64,000 bases of DNA from JBQTKD01 sp963703165 (lineage in GTDB: Bacteria > Actinomycetota > Actinomycetes > Sporichthyales > Sporichthyaceae): the NCBI GenBank assembly GCA_963703165.1, contig OY969798.1, forward strand, positions 2,728,001 to 2,792,000, in the 5' to 3' direction. How positions within the stretch are numbered: position 1 is the first letter of the stretch; each line of letters begins with the position of its first letter. Positions 1 to 9,083 of the stretch are shown one piece after another. The notes below the pieces were generated by a model. It did no database searches. It saw only the letters and a program-made list of their open reading frames with translations, and was not told where the DNA came from. Made by a program: the position numbers and the translations under genes.

Positions 1-2
1 CG

Positions 3-245
3 CAGGACGCCGTCATCGGTGCGGTGGAACTCGAGCGCACCGAGGCGTTCACGCTCTACGGCAAGACCGGCTGGCAGTTCAGCCGTACGCCGCAGTTGGG
101 GTGGTGGGTCGGCTGGGTCCGCCAAGCCGACCGGCGGCTGCACACCTTCGCGCTCAACCTCGACATCGAAGAACCGGCCGACGCCGAGCTGCGCATCCCG
201 CTGGCCCGGCAGCTGCTGCAGAAGCTCGGCGCGGTCCCTTCGTAG
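3..245 (+). CDS. Class D (OXA-type) beta-lactamase, C-terminal fragment
   Basis: The window cuts this gene; only the last 80 residues are present, ending at TAG 243-245. The fragment contains the third serine beta-lactamase motif KTG in the context LYGKTGW, followed by a GWWVGWV strand and a FALNLDI strand, the order seen in class D enzymes (the motif lines the active site and the strand after it carries the Trp-Val-Gly-Trp signature). Known family role: periplasmic or cell-surface hydrolysis of beta-lactams through an acylated serine. The catalytic serine-lysine motif lies upstream of the window, so activity cannot be judged; a penicillin-binding-protein-like or BlaR-type sensor domain is the alternative. 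Confidence 0.65.
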   Translation, partial: QDAVIGAVELERTEAFTLYGKTGWQFSRTPQLGWWVGWVRQADRRLHTFALNLDIEEPADAELRIPLARQLLQKLGAVPS

Positions 246-339
246 AAGCGCGCACTCTCATCGTCTCCTTATCTACCGGGTCGCACTCTGAACCTGGCGC
301 CCATTCATGGGGTGGGCGCCGGGGAGAAGGGGTGCCGAG

Positions 340-729
340 ATGGACGAAACGGTGGCGCGGTACGTGGCGCTGGTGGTGGGTCGGTCGGGGCTGACGGCGC
401 GGCCGAGGGACCGGATCGCGCAGTGGGCCGTCGAGGTGTACCTGCCCGACGGCTCCGTGGCCAACTGGCACGGCAGCCCGACCTTCGGGTACGAGGCCGT
501 GGTGCGGGACCCGATCCAGGTGATCGGGCTCGTGCCCGGGATGCGCGGGTCGGAGGGATGGAGCCCGGACGACCTGGTCGAGGCGATCGTGGAGGCGCAC
601 TCCGCCGCGGTGATCGGGACGGCACCGGCAGTGCCATGCCAACGCGGCGTGGTGCGCTACCCGGGGCGGCGGGCGCGGAAGGGTCGGGTGGTCGCGCGTC
701 AGGCGGTGCCCGCGCCGCGGGTGCGCTGA
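340..729 (+). CDS. Hypothetical protein, 129 aa
   Basis: I do not recognise this protein. The ATG at 340 is preceded by GGGGAGAAGG (321-330), a good ribosome binding site, so it is preferred over an in-frame ATG at 307. The first half (MDETVARYVALVVGRSG...) looks globular and includes a tryptophan-rich stretch near residue 40; the last 35 residues are strongly basic (many Arg, a possible nucleic-acid-binding tail). It stands alone between the lactamase fragment and the osmolyte operon, about 130 bases before the latter. Confidence 0.5.
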   Translation: MDETVARYVALVVGRSGLTARPRDRIAQWAVEVYLPDGSVANWHGSPTFGYEAVVRDPIQVIGLVPGMRGSEGWSPDDLVEAIVEAHSAAVIGTAPAVPCQRGVVRYPGRRARKGRVVARQAVPAPRVR

Positions 730-860
730 GTCGCAGCTCGCGGGGCGCCGGCGACTCGAGTGGTCACTGGGGTGGGTGAGGTTGGCGGGCCCGATGTGCC
801 GTAGATCCCACCTGATGAGACGGGGGGTGGCGAGGGCTACGGTCGGGTAGAAAGTTTGGC

Positions 861-2639
861 ATGTGTGGATTCGCGGGTGAACTACGCCTTGATGGCGGCC
901 GGGTCGATGTGGCGGCGGTGGACCGGATGGCCGCCACCATGGACGATCGCGGTCCGGACGGCGGGGGAGTCTGGTCCAACGGCCGCCTCGCGCTGGGTCA
1001 CCGGCGGCTGCAGATCATCGACCTGTCCGAGAAGGGCGCGCAGCCGATGGTCGACCCCGACCTCGGGCTGACCGTCGCCTTCAACGGCTGCATCTACAAC
1101 TACCCCGAGCTGCGGGCCGAGCTGATCGAGGCCGGGTTCAGCTTCTTCTCCACCTCCGACACCGAGGTCATCGCCAAGGCCTACCGGCACTGGGGCGAGG
1201 ACTTCGTCGATCACCTCAAGGGCATGTTCGCCCTGTGCATCCACGAGCGCGACAACGGCCGCACGGTGCTGGTCCGCGACCGCCTGGGCATCAAGCCGCT
1301 TTACCTGACGGAGCGTCACGGGGCGCTTCGTTTCGCGTCCACGCTGCCTGCCCTGGTGGCCGGCGGCGACGTCGACACCACGATCGACACCGTCGCACTG
1401 CACCACTACCTGACCTTCCACTCCATCGTCCCGCCGCCGCGGACGATTCTCGCCGGCGTCGCGAAGTTGCCGCCCGCGACGATGCTCGTCATCGAGAAGG
1501 ACGGCCGACGCCGCGAGCGCGAGTACTGGCGCCCGGAGTTCGTGCGCAACCCGGAGTACGCCGACTGGTCCGAGCGGGACTGGGAGGACGCGGTCCTGGA
1601 ATCGCTGCGCACCGCGGTGCGTCGTCGTCTGGTCGCCGATGTGCCCGTCGGGGTGCTGCTCTCCGGTGGCCTGGACTCGAGCCTCGTCGTCGGTCTGTTG
1701 GCCGAGGAGGGCCAGACGGGCCTCGCGACTTTCAGCATCGGCTTCGAGGCCGCCGGTGGTGAGGAGGGCGACGAGTTCAAGTACTCCGACATCATCGCCC
1801 GCGAGTACGGCACCGACCACCACCAGATCAAGGTGCCCACCGAGCGGATGCTGCCCGCCCTCCCGCGTGCGATCAAAGCGATGAGCGAGCCGATGGTCAG
1901 CCACGACTCCGTCGCGTTCTACCTGCTGTCCGAGGAAGTGGCCAAGCACGTCAAGGTCGTGCAGTCCGGCCAGGGCGCGGACGAAGTGTTCGCCGGGTAC
2001 CACTGGTACCCGCCGATGCGCACCGCCGGCAACGACCCCGTCGGCACCTACGCCAAGGCGTTCTTCGACCGCACCGTCGAGGCCCGCAACGCCGCCCTGA
2101 ACCCTGCGTACCGCCTCGACGCCGATGTCAGCCGCGACTTCGTGGCGGCCCACATGGTTGCCCCCGGCGCGGAAACGGCCGTCGACGCGGCACTGCGACT
2201 GGACTCGCAGATCATGCTCGTCGACGACCCGGTCAAGCGCGTAGACAACATGACGATGGCCTGGGGCCTCGAGGCCCGGGTGCCGTTCCTGGACCACGAC
2301 CTCGTCGAACTCGCCGCCCAGTGCCCGCCGGAACTGAAGCTCGCCCAGGACGGCAAGGGCGTGCTGAAGGAGGCCGGGCGTAAGGTGATCCCGCATTCGG
2401 TCATCGACCGGCCCAAGGGCTACTTCCCGGTCCCTGCGCTCAAGCATCTGCAGGGCCCGTACCTGGAACTCGTGAAGGATGCGTTGCACGCACCGGCGGC
2501 CCGCGACCGTGGGCTGTTCGCCGACGCCGAGGTGGCGCGCCTGCTCGAGGACCCCAACGGTGAGTTGACCCCACTGCGTGGCAACCCACTCTGGCAATTA
2601 GGACTGCTGGAGCTGTGGCTGCAGGCGCACGGAATCTGA
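861..2639 (+). CDS. asnO: NAGGN-type glutamine amidotransferase (asparagine synthase family)
   Basis: A 592-residue class II glutamine amidotransferase. The start is fixed by the Ntn nucleophile: Met1 is followed by Cys2 in MCGFAGEL, which becomes the N-terminal cysteine after Met removal. The glutaminase domain covers about residues 2-200; the synthetase domain follows with the PP-loop SGGLDSS at 268-274. It is the first gene of a three-gene operon, 22 bases ahead of ngg. Known role of this family beside ngg: conversion of the C-terminal carboxylate of N-acetylglutaminylglutamine to its amide, yielding the osmolyte NAGGN. The neighbours, rather than the sequence alone, separate it from ordinary asparagine synthetase AsnB. 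A TACGGT at 838-843 is a candidate -10 element. Confidence 0.88.
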   Translation: MCGFAGELRLDGGRVDVAAVDRMAATMDDRGPDGGGVWSNGRLALGHRRLQIIDLSEKGAQPMVDPDLGLTVAFNGCIYNYPELRAELIEAGFSFFSTSDTEVIAKAYRHWGEDFVDHLKGMFALCIHERDNGRTVLVRDRLGIKPLYLTERHGALRFASTLPALVAGGDVDTTIDTVALHHYLTFHSIVPPPRTILAGVAKLPPATMLVIEKDGRRREREYWRPEFVRNPEYADWSERDWEDAVLESLRTAVRRRLVADVPVGVLLSGGLDSSLVVGLLAEEGQTGLATFSIGFEAAGGEEGDEFKYSDIIAREYGTDHHQIKVPTERMLPALPRAIKAMSEPMVSHDSVAFYLLSEEVAKHVKVVQSGQGADEVFAGYHWYPPMRTAGNDPVGTYAKAFFDRTVEARNAALNPAYRLDADVSRDFVAAHMVAPGAETAVDAALRLDSQIMLVDDPVKRVDNMTMAWGLEARVPFLDHDLVELAAQCPPELKLAQDGKGVLKEAGRKVIPHSVIDRPKGYFPVPALKHLQGPYLELVKDALHAPAARDRGLFADAEVARLLEDPNGELTPLRGNPLWQLGLLELWLQAHGI

Positions 2640-2661
2640 CCGGCGCGAAAGGCGAAGCGAC

Positions 2662-4440
2662 ATGACTTCGACATCGACGGACCGTCCCGCAGAGCACGGC
2701 AATGCCTGGTGGCAGGCCCAGTCCTGGCGTTCCCCGGAGACCACGAAGGACGTGGCGCTCGAATGCGGCTGGGGTCGGCTCGTGTTCGGCCAGACCTTCG
2801 CCGATCATCAGGACCTGCTCAACGTCCTCGCGCAGGAAGCCAGCGGGCGGCGCGACATCTGCATGTACATCACCGAGCCTCAAGTGCTCGTGAGCCTCGC
2901 CCCGTTCGACCTGTTCATCGACCCCTCCGTCACCTACCGGTTGCACCTGAACGAGAACCGCACCCGCCCCGCAGCCGAGGGCGCGGTGCGGATCCGACGC
3001 CTGAGTGAGCGCGCCGACGCCCACGCGATCAACCGCCTCTACGCCGCCTGCGGCATGCTCTCCGCCCCGCCGAGCCGGTTGCTGGAGAACGCCGAGACCG
3101 ACGTCTTCCACTACCTGCTCGCGGAGGAGGTCGACAGCGGCCGGATCGTCGGCACCGTCACGGGAATCGACCACGGCGCGGCCTTCGGGGACCCCGAGCA
3201 CGGCTCCAGCCTGTGGTGCCTCGCGGTGGACCCGCAGTGCGGGCGCCCCGGGATCGGTGAGGCCCTGGTGCTCGAACTCGGCGAGGCCCTGGCCAAGGCC
3301 GGCGCCGCGTACGTCGACCTGTCCGTCATCCACGACAACGTCCCGGCCATCAAGCTCTACGAGAAGCTCGGCTTCGTCCGCGAGCCGGTGTTCTGCGTCA
3401 AGCGCAAGAACCCCATCAACGAAAGGCTTTTCGCCGCGTCCCCGGCCGAGGACCTTGCTCAGCTCAACCCGTACGCGCGCATCGTGGCCGACGAGGCCAT
3501 CCGGCGCGGCATCCACGTCGAGGTGCTCGACCCGAGCTGGGGTGAGCTTCGCCTGACCCATGGCGGGCGCAAGGTCGTGACCCGCGAGTCGCTTTCCGAA
3601 CTGACCACCGCGGTGGCGATGAGTCGCTGCGACGACAAGCGCGTCACCCGTCGGATGCTCGCCCACGCGGGGCTTCAGGTACCCGCCGGCCGGTGCGCCG
3701 ACGGCGGTGAGGGCGACGCGGAGTTCCTCGCCGAGCACGGCTCTGTCGTCGTGAAGCCCGCCCGTGGTGAGCAGGGCCAGGGCATCACGGTCGGTGTGAC
3801 CGAGGAGGCTGCTCTGCGCCGGGCGGTCGAACACGCCCGCTCGTACTGCTCGGAGGTGCTGCTCGAACAGCTCGTCCGGGGTGAGGACCTTCGGGTTCTT
3901 CTGATTGACCGTCAGGTCGTGGCGGCGGCGATCCGTCGTCCCGCTATGGTGATCGGGACCGGGCGGCACACGATCCACGAACTCATCGAGGCGCAGAGCC
4001 GACGGCGCAGCGCGGCCACCGGAGGGGAGTCGCGCATCCCGTTGGACGGCATGACCACGGAGGTCGTCGCCGAAGCTGGATACTCGCTGGACGATGTGCT
4101 GCCGGCCGACGTCGAACTGGTCGTGCGGCGCACCGCGAATCTGCACACCGGTGGGACGATCCACGACGTCACCACGGCCCTGCACCCGGATCTCGCGGCG
4201 GCCGCGGAACTCGCCGCCGAGGTACTGGACATCCCCGTGGTAGGTGTGGACCTAATGGTTCCTGCGGTGGACGCGCCGGAGTACCACATCATCGAGGCCA
4301 ACGAGAGGCCCGGACTGGCCAACCACGAACCGCAGCCCACCGCGCAACGGTTCATCGACCTGTTGTTCCCGGCGACTCGACCGCTGCCCACGGTCTGGGA
4401 CCCGGCGACCGTGGGGCCTGATTCCGACCATCAAGTGTGA
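2662..4440 (+). CDS. ngg: N-acetylglutaminylglutamine synthetase (GNAT plus ATP-grasp)
   Basis: A 592-residue two-domain enzyme. A GNAT acetyltransferase domain lies at about 108-250, and an ATP-grasp ligase domain at about 320-570 with the ATP-binding segment VVVKPARGEQGQG near 362 and the metal-binding EANERPGLANH near 545. In the known pathway one protein acetylates glutamine and ligates a second glutamine to give N-acetylglutaminylglutamine. The order amidotransferase - ngg - M42 peptidase is the standard arrangement of NAGGN loci, mostly described in proteobacteria. GAAAGGCGAAG before the ATG is the likely ribosome binding site. Confidence 0.9.
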   Translation: MTSTSTDRPAEHGNAWWQAQSWRSPETTKDVALECGWGRLVFGQTFADHQDLLNVLAQEASGRRDICMYITEPQVLVSLAPFDLFIDPSVTYRLHLNENRTRPAAEGAVRIRRLSERADAHAINRLYAACGMLSAPPSRLLENAETDVFHYLLAEEVDSGRIVGTVTGIDHGAAFGDPEHGSSLWCLAVDPQCGRPGIGEALVLELGEALAKAGAAYVDLSVIHDNVPAIKLYEKLGFVREPVFCVKRKNPINERLFAASPAEDLAQLNPYARIVADEAIRRGIHVEVLDPSWGELRLTHGGRKVVTRESLSELTTAVAMSRCDDKRVTRRMLAHAGLQVPAGRCADGGEGDAEFLAEHGSVVVKPARGEQGQGITVGVTEEAALRRAVEHARSYCSEVLLEQLVRGEDLRVLLIDRQVVAAAIRRPAMVIGTGRHTIHELIEAQSRRRSAATGGESRIPLDGMTTEVVAEAGYSLDDVLPADVELVVRRTANLHTGGTIHDVTTALHPDLAAAAELAAEVLDIPVVGVDLMVPAVDAPEYHIIEANERPGLANHEPQPTAQRFIDLLFPATRPLPTVWDPATVGPDSDHQV

Positions 4441-4447
4441 GGGGCGC

Positions 4448-5650
4448 GTGACCGACCCGAAGATTCTGCCGCTGGACGAGGACTGGACCCGAGAAGTACT
4501 GCTGCAGCTGTTGCGTACACCGAGCCCCACCGGTCGTACCGACCAGATCATGCAGCTGCTCGGGGAGACTCTCGTCGACATCGGGATCCCCTTCGAACTG
4601 ACCCGCCGCGGCGCGTTGGTGGCCACCCTGCAGGGGAAGCGTCGCTCGCCCGCGCGGGCGATCGTCGTCCACTCGGACACGATCGGCATGGCGGTGCGCG
4701 AACGCAAGGCCAACGGCCGGCTGCGGGTGGTGCCGATCGGCACGCACTCCGCGCGGTTCTCCGAGGGCGCGCGCGTCACGATCTTCACGGACGACCCCCT
4801 CGTGCACTACTCGGGCACGGTGCTGCCGCTCAAGGCCAGCGGACACGCGTACAACGACGAGGTCGACACCCAGGGCGTCGGCTGGCAGCACGTCGAGGTC
4901 CGCGTCGACGAACCCGTCGAGAACGCCGCCGATCTGGCTGCGTTGGGAATCGAGGTCGGGGACTTCATCGCGCACCACGCGCTGCCGGAGATCACCCGCA
5001 GCGGGCATGTGAAGTCGCGTCACCTCGACGACAAGGCCGGGGTGGCCGCGTCGCTGGCCGCGTTCAAGGCGTTGAACGAGTCCGGGATCGAACTGCCGAT
5101 CACCTCTCACCTGCTGATCACCGTCGCCGAGGAGGTCGGGCAGGGCGCGAGCCACGGCCTGCACGCCGACGTCGCCGAGATGGTCTCCATCGACTCCGCC
5201 GTCTGCGCGCCGGTGCACGAGTCCCGCGAGACCGGCGTGACCATCGCGATGCAGGACCAGACCGGACCCTTCGACTTCCACCTGACCCGCAAGCTGATCG
5301 CCCTGTGCGTCGAGCACGGCCTCGAGCACCGCCGCGACGTCTTCGACCACTACCGCTCCGACGTCGCCGCCGCCATCGAGGCCGGGGCGGAGATGCGCGC
5401 CGCGTTGATCGGCTTCGGCACCGACGCCACCCACGGGCACGAGCGCACCACGTTGAACGCGATCCGCTCCGTCGCCGAGCTCACGACCCTGTACCTGCAG
5501 TCCGAATTGACCTTCGCCGACTGGGACAAGCGCCGCCGTGGCGACCTCGCCGACTTCCCGCACGAGGACCAACCCGCCCCGCCGCAACAGACCGTCGAAC
5601 CCGATCCCGAAGCCGAACCCGGCTCGTGGCTGGAGACGGGCGAGGTCTGA
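4448..5650 (+). CDS. M42-family metallopeptidase of the NAGGN osmolyte locus
   Basis: A 400-residue cytoplasmic peptidase that starts with GTG 7 bases after ngg. Metal-ligand motifs of the M42/M20 type are visible in order: VVHSDT (His75, Asp77), RHLDDKAG (about 191-198), AEEVGQG with the catalytic Glu at about 228, SIDSAV, and a late THGHERT histidine. The family member coded beside asnO and ngg has the name osmoprotectant NAGGN system M42 peptidase; its physiological substrate is not firmly established and may be the osmolyte dipeptide or a precursor. The last 40 residues are acidic and proline-rich. Co-transcription with the two biosynthetic genes is inferred from spacing. Confidence 0.85.
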   Translation: MTDPKILPLDEDWTREVLLQLLRTPSPTGRTDQIMQLLGETLVDIGIPFELTRRGALVATLQGKRRSPARAIVVHSDTIGMAVRERKANGRLRVVPIGTHSARFSEGARVTIFTDDPLVHYSGTVLPLKASGHAYNDEVDTQGVGWQHVEVRVDEPVENAADLAALGIEVGDFIAHHALPEITRSGHVKSRHLDDKAGVAASLAAFKALNESGIELPITSHLLITVAEEVGQGASHGLHADVAEMVSIDSAVCAPVHESRETGVTIAMQDQTGPFDFHLTRKLIALCVEHGLEHRRDVFDHYRSDVAAAIEAGAEMRAALIGFGTDATHGHERTTLNAIRSVAELTTLYLQSELTFADWDKRRRGDLADFPHEDQPAPPQQTVEPDPEAEPGSWLETGEV

Positions 5651-5694
5651 GGGCCTGGGGCACGCCGTCTCTGCGGGTGGGCACGTCCGGATCA

Positions 5695-5738
5695 TGCGAA
5701 TGGGAAGATAGAACCTCTGCGAATGGTAAGATAGCGCA
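5695..5738 (+). promoter_or_regulatory. Direct-repeat promoter of the DUF4143 ATPase gene
   Basis: Two copies of TGCGAATGGKAAGATAG (5695-5711 and 5718-5734) differ at one base and are spaced 23 bases apart, about two helical turns. The second copy holds TAAGAT (5727-5732), a good -10 hexamer, exactly 6 bases before the GTG start at 5739, which fits a leaderless mRNA. The repeat could be the binding site of an autoregulator. Confidence 0.5.
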
Positions 5739-7007
5739 GTGGATTACCAGCGCCGGCTCATCGACGAGGAGCTCGATGCGCTGTTCCCCGACCTTGCGGC
5801 GGTCGCGCTGGAAGGCGCCAAAGGAGTCGGCAAGACCGCGACAGCGAGTCGGCGTGTGGCGTCGGTGCTCTCGCTGGACCAGGAACACCAACTCGCCATC
5901 GTCCAGGCCGACGCGCGGACGATCCTTGCGCGTGAGCGGCCCCTTCTCGTCGACGAGTGGCAACTGCATCCGCCGGTGTGGGACGTCATCCGTAGGGCGG
6001 TCGATGCGGACCGCGCAGGAGGACAGTTCCTGCTTGCCGGCTCAGCCGCGCCCGGTCGTGACATCCGCATCCATTCCGGCGCCGGACGCATCGTCAGCCT
6101 GCACATGCGGCCGATGACCTTCGCCGAGAGAGGACTGACGCAGCCTCAGGTTTCCCTCCAAGCCCTCTTGAAAGGGCCGCCGGGGCCGCTGCATGCCGAG
6201 ACGACGCTCGCGCTGCCCGACTACGTCCAGGAGATCCTCGCTTCGGGATTCCCCGGGATGCGCGATCTTCCGCCTCGCGCCCGCACCGCGGCGCTGCGCA
6301 GTTACGTCGACCGTGCTCTCGATCGCGACATCCTCGAGACTGGGCGCGCGGTGCGTCGTCCGGAAGCGTTGAAGACCTGGTTCAAGGCGTATGCGGCAGC
6401 CGGTTCGACCACTGCGTCGTACAACGAGATCCTCAAGGCGGCCACTCCCGGCGAGAGCGACAAGCCCGCCAAGCAGACCGTCGCCGGTTACCGGGATGCC
6501 CTCGAGCGCATGTGGTTGCTGGACCCCGTGCCTGCCTGGTGGCCCACGTTCTCACCACTGAAGCGGCTGGCGCAGGCACCCAAGCATCAGGTCGCCGATC
6601 CCGCGCTGGCTGCCCAGGTGTTGGACGCCACCGAGGGGACCCTCCTCGCCGGTGAGGGACCACGCCGCCCCGACGGTGAGACCTTCCTCGGTCTGTTGTT
6701 CGAGTCACTCGTGACGCTGTCGGTCCGCGCGACAGCCGCTGCGCTCGATGCCACGACCTCGCACCTGCGCACGCAGAACGGCGACCACGAGGTCGACCTC
6801 GTCGTCGAGACACGCGACGGGCGGACCTTGGCGATCGAGGTCAAGCTGTCCGGCGCCGTCACCGATCGCGATGTCCGGCACCTTCACTGGTTACACGAAC
6901 GAATCGGCGACCGCCTGGTCGATCGAATCGTCATCAACACCGGGCCCTACGCCTACCGCCGGCCCGACGGCGTTGCCGTGATTCCGCTGGCAGTGCTGGG
7001 CATTTGA
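5739..7007 (+). CDS. AAA-family ATPase with DUF4143 domain
   Basis: 422 residues. The N-terminal AAA domain has the P-loop GAKGVGKT at 26-33 and a Walker B-like LLVDEW near residue 70. The C-terminal half matches the DUF4143 type: a long helical middle segment, then a restriction-endonuclease-like fold with EVDLVVETRDG and AIEVKLSG near 347-370, which resembles the D...ExK pattern of PD-(D/E)xK nucleases. The function of this widespread family is not settled; some members behave like toxin-antitoxin or defence ATPases. The start is GTG with no ribosome binding site but a -10 hexamer 6 bases upstream. Confidence 0.82.
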   Translation: MDYQRRLIDEELDALFPDLAAVALEGAKGVGKTATASRRVASVLSLDQEHQLAIVQADARTILARERPLLVDEWQLHPPVWDVIRRAVDADRAGGQFLLAGSAAPGRDIRIHSGAGRIVSLHMRPMTFAERGLTQPQVSLQALLKGPPGPLHAETTLALPDYVQEILASGFPGMRDLPPRARTAALRSYVDRALDRDILETGRAVRRPEALKTWFKAYAAAGSTTASYNEILKAATPGESDKPAKQTVAGYRDALERMWLLDPVPAWWPTFSPLKRLAQAPKHQVADPALAAQVLDATEGTLLAGEGPRRPDGETFLGLLFESLVTLSVRATAAALDATTSHLRTQNGDHEVDLVVETRDGRTLAIEVKLSGAVTDRDVRHLHWLHERIGDRLVDRIVINTGPYAYRRPDGVAVIPLAVLGI

Positions 7008-7009
7008 CT

Positions 7010-7429
7010 GCACGGCAGCGTGAGGCGTCCGAAACCGTGGTACCTGCATCACTCGGTCCTCCTCCTCGGCGAGCCCGCGATGGTCCAGGTACGCGGTGAC
7101 GATGGTGACGTTGTGCGCCTCGTACCAGGCCCGTGCCGACGGGTCCTTCGCGAAACGGATCGACGCCTCGACGCTCGGCGCCGACACGGCCCGGGATGCC
7201 CGAGCACACGGAGCCGGGACTCGCAGGTGTCGCGCAGCAGGCGCTCGTTCGTCGCCCGCCACCACGGGCTGCCAGGACGTTCGTGGTCCGGGGCGTTGAG
7301 GTGACCGCGGCGCACCTGCCAGCCGGGCAAGGTGAGAGCGGCGCGTCGGTACCGCTGGTGCAGCGGCGGGTCGTCGCGGACCGCGGCCACCCGGGGCGCC
7401 GCGAGGTCCGCGGTCGCCGTCGGCGTCAT
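7010..7429 (-). pseudogene. Frameshifted unknown gene coupled to the DinB-like gene
   Basis: An ATG at 7429 overlaps the stop codon of the upstream minus-strand gene in an ATGA arrangement, a sign of translational coupling. The first frame reads sensibly to about 7200 (HLNAPDHERPGSPWWRATNE near residue 42), after which the sensible continuation (SVEASIRFAKDPSARAWYEA, then TIVTAYLDHRG) is in another frame. Neither frame alone gives a convincing protein, so one indel near 7195-7205, or decay, is inferred. The 3' end is uncertain because the second frame runs on into the neighbouring convergent gene. Confidence 0.45.
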
Positions 7430-7995
7430 CGCAGCGGGGACCAGGACGGGTCGCGGCCGATGAACGCGATCAGCCGCGTCTGCGCGTCGGCGTCGTCGGC
7501 CACCGGCTGACGGGTGCCGAACTGGCCGGAGCCACGGATCAGATCCTCGAGCGGCTCCATCCCCTCCAGCAGCGCGGCGCAGTAACCGGCGTCGAGACGG
7601 TCGTCCTGGCCGGTCGCGCGGGCCAGGTCCCAGGTGTGCATGAAGACGTCGGGGGTCCAGAAGCGCTCGATGCCCAAGGGCAGCGGCATCTCGCCGACGT
7701 GCGGGTTGTGCAGCATGCGTTCCGCCGTCGCCGGGTCCTCCAGGAGGGCCTGCACGGCGTCACGGTGCGCCAGCCACGCGGCGACGGGATCGGCGTGCAC
7801 GGGCGGGGCTTCGGGAAGCTCGATGTCGGCACTCGCGAACAGGAACCCGGTGAACCACTCGACGAGATGGTCGACGACGTCCAGTGCCGTCCACCCGTCG
7901 ACGGGTGTGGGGACGCTCCAGTCCGTGGTTCCGAGAACTCGCTCGGTGAACGCCCCGGCGACGATCCGATGATGTTCGGCGATGTCATGTTCCAC
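7426..7995 (-). CDS. DinB-like protein, TIGR03086 / mycothiol-dependent isomerase type
   Basis: 189 residues with the four-helix layout of the DinB/MDMPI superfamily: an early WTALDVVDHLVEW segment with the first metal-binding His (about 43), and a late FMHTWDLARATG segment (about 118-130) with the HTWDLA signature of actinobacterial mycothiol-dependent maleylpyruvate isomerase-like proteins. The GTG start at 7995 has GGGGGAG 7 bases upstream. Its substrate is unknown. A second, larger protein of the same superfamily is coded just upstream on the same strand. Confidence 0.75.
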   Translation of the reverse strand: MEHDIAEHHRIVAGAFTERVLGTTDWSVPTPVDGWTALDVVDHLVEWFTGFLFASADIELPEAPPVHADPVAAWLAHRDAVQALLEDPATAERMLHNPHVGEMPLPLGIERFWTPDVFMHTWDLARATGQDDRLDAGYCAALLEGMEPLEDLIRGSGQFGTRQPVADDADAQTRLIAFIGRDPSWSPLR

Positions 7996-8056
7996 CGCTG
8001 ATCTCCCCCTGCTCGGCCTGGAGATCGACGCTATCGCGGTCCGTCTCGAGGGCGCC

Positions 8057-8947
8057 TCAGACCTTGGGTCCCATGGCCAGAAGCTGCTTCGCCATCCACG
8101 GCCGACGTCCCCACACCGCGAGCTCCCCGCCGCGGACGGCGGAGTTGATCGAGCGACGACTCCACGCCAGCAGGGTCATTGCCGAGGGGCGGACCCACAT
8201 CCGGGCGTCGACGGCCCGACGTTCCACCGCCTCGTGCACCCGCATCCCCGTGGCGGTGTTGTCGAGAACAAGCCGGTGGTCGCCGGCCAGGCGAAGGTCG
8301 ATGACCATCGCCGGGCCGGTCGACCCCGGACGCATACGGGACATCAGCGCGGTGCGCTGAACCATGATCGGAAGCAGGAAGCCGCGGAACACCAGCGCAG
8401 CCTCGTGGTCCGACATGCGCCACTCCCCGCCGATGGCGCGCGCCAGGTCGTGACCGTGCACGAGGGTCTCGCTGAGCAGGTGCGCGGCGAACAGGTCCGG
8501 GCCACCGTGGAATCCCTCGAGCATCCAGGGGCGCGGATCGGGGTCCGGGTCGAAGTCCTCGCAGAACTCCTTGATGCAGACCTCGATGCGTTCGGCGATC
8601 CGGCCCGGGTCGCGCTCGGGGTCGTGGGCCACCAGCCCGTCGGTCATGGCCGCCAGCTCCGTCGGGTGCGACAACATCGCCCCGCTCGGGCGGCCGATCA
8701 CCAGGCCCGGAACCTCCGGCACCCCCGCACGGGCCCGGTCCAGGTCCCGATCCGCGAGGGCCGGGATCCCGACCCACGCATGCGCGACGTGCACCGCGAC
8801 CTCACCGACGTTCCACGTCCCCAGGGCCGGCGCCGTCGGGTCGTCGACGGTGCGCAGCAGCGCGCAGAACCGGTACGCGACGTCGGCCAGCGTGTCGCGC
8901 AGGTCCGCCCACTCGGCGCGGGCGGGGCCCAACGGGTGCTCGTCCAC
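8057..8947 (-). CDS. DinB-like / maleylpyruvate isomerase-family protein
   Basis: About 296 residues if translation begins at GTG 8947; the open frame extends further upstream but there it runs into the promoter and 5' end of the divergent NADH dehydrogenase gene and loses protein-like character. Recognisable parts are TWNVGEVAVHVAHAWVG near residue 44, the first helix with a metal-binding His, and LLSETLVHGHDLARAIG near 147, the HGHDLA equivalent of the HTWDLA signature, followed by a C-terminal extension of about 130 residues. Probably a mycothiol-dependent enzyme of unknown substrate. The exact start is uncertain because no clear ribosome binding site precedes it. Confidence 0.7.
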   Translation of the reverse strand: MDEHPLGPARAEWADLRDTLADVAYRFCALLRTVDDPTAPALGTWNVGEVAVHVAHAWVGIPALADRDLDRARAGVPEVPGLVIGRPSGAMLSHPTELAAMTDGLVAHDPERDPGRIAERIEVCIKEFCEDFDPDPDPRPWMLEGFHGGPDLFAAHLLSETLVHGHDLARAIGGEWRMSDHEAALVFRGFLLPIMVQRTALMSRMRPGSTGPAMVIDLRLAGDHRLVLDNTATGMRVHEAVERRAVDARMWVRPSAMTLLAWSRRSINSAVRGGELAVWGRRPWMAKQLLAMGPKV

Positions 8948-9083
8948 GCACAGCAGTACGCCACGGCCGGAGTCGTGTGGATCGCCCGTCAGGTGAAATC
9001 GGGAAGACGGTGTGCGCACTTCGGGGCGGCCGGGGGAAGGCCCGCGGGGGCTCAGGTTGTTGAAAGGAGGGGAGTACGACAGC

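Noticed and set aside
882..2597. A 571-codon minus-strand frame over the amidotransferase gene
   Set aside because: Antisense to a gene with clear Ntn and PP-loop motifs; its product has no motif and biased composition.
2440..4185. A long minus-strand frame over ngg
   Set aside because: Antisense to an intact GNAT/ATP-grasp gene and lacking any recognisable motif.
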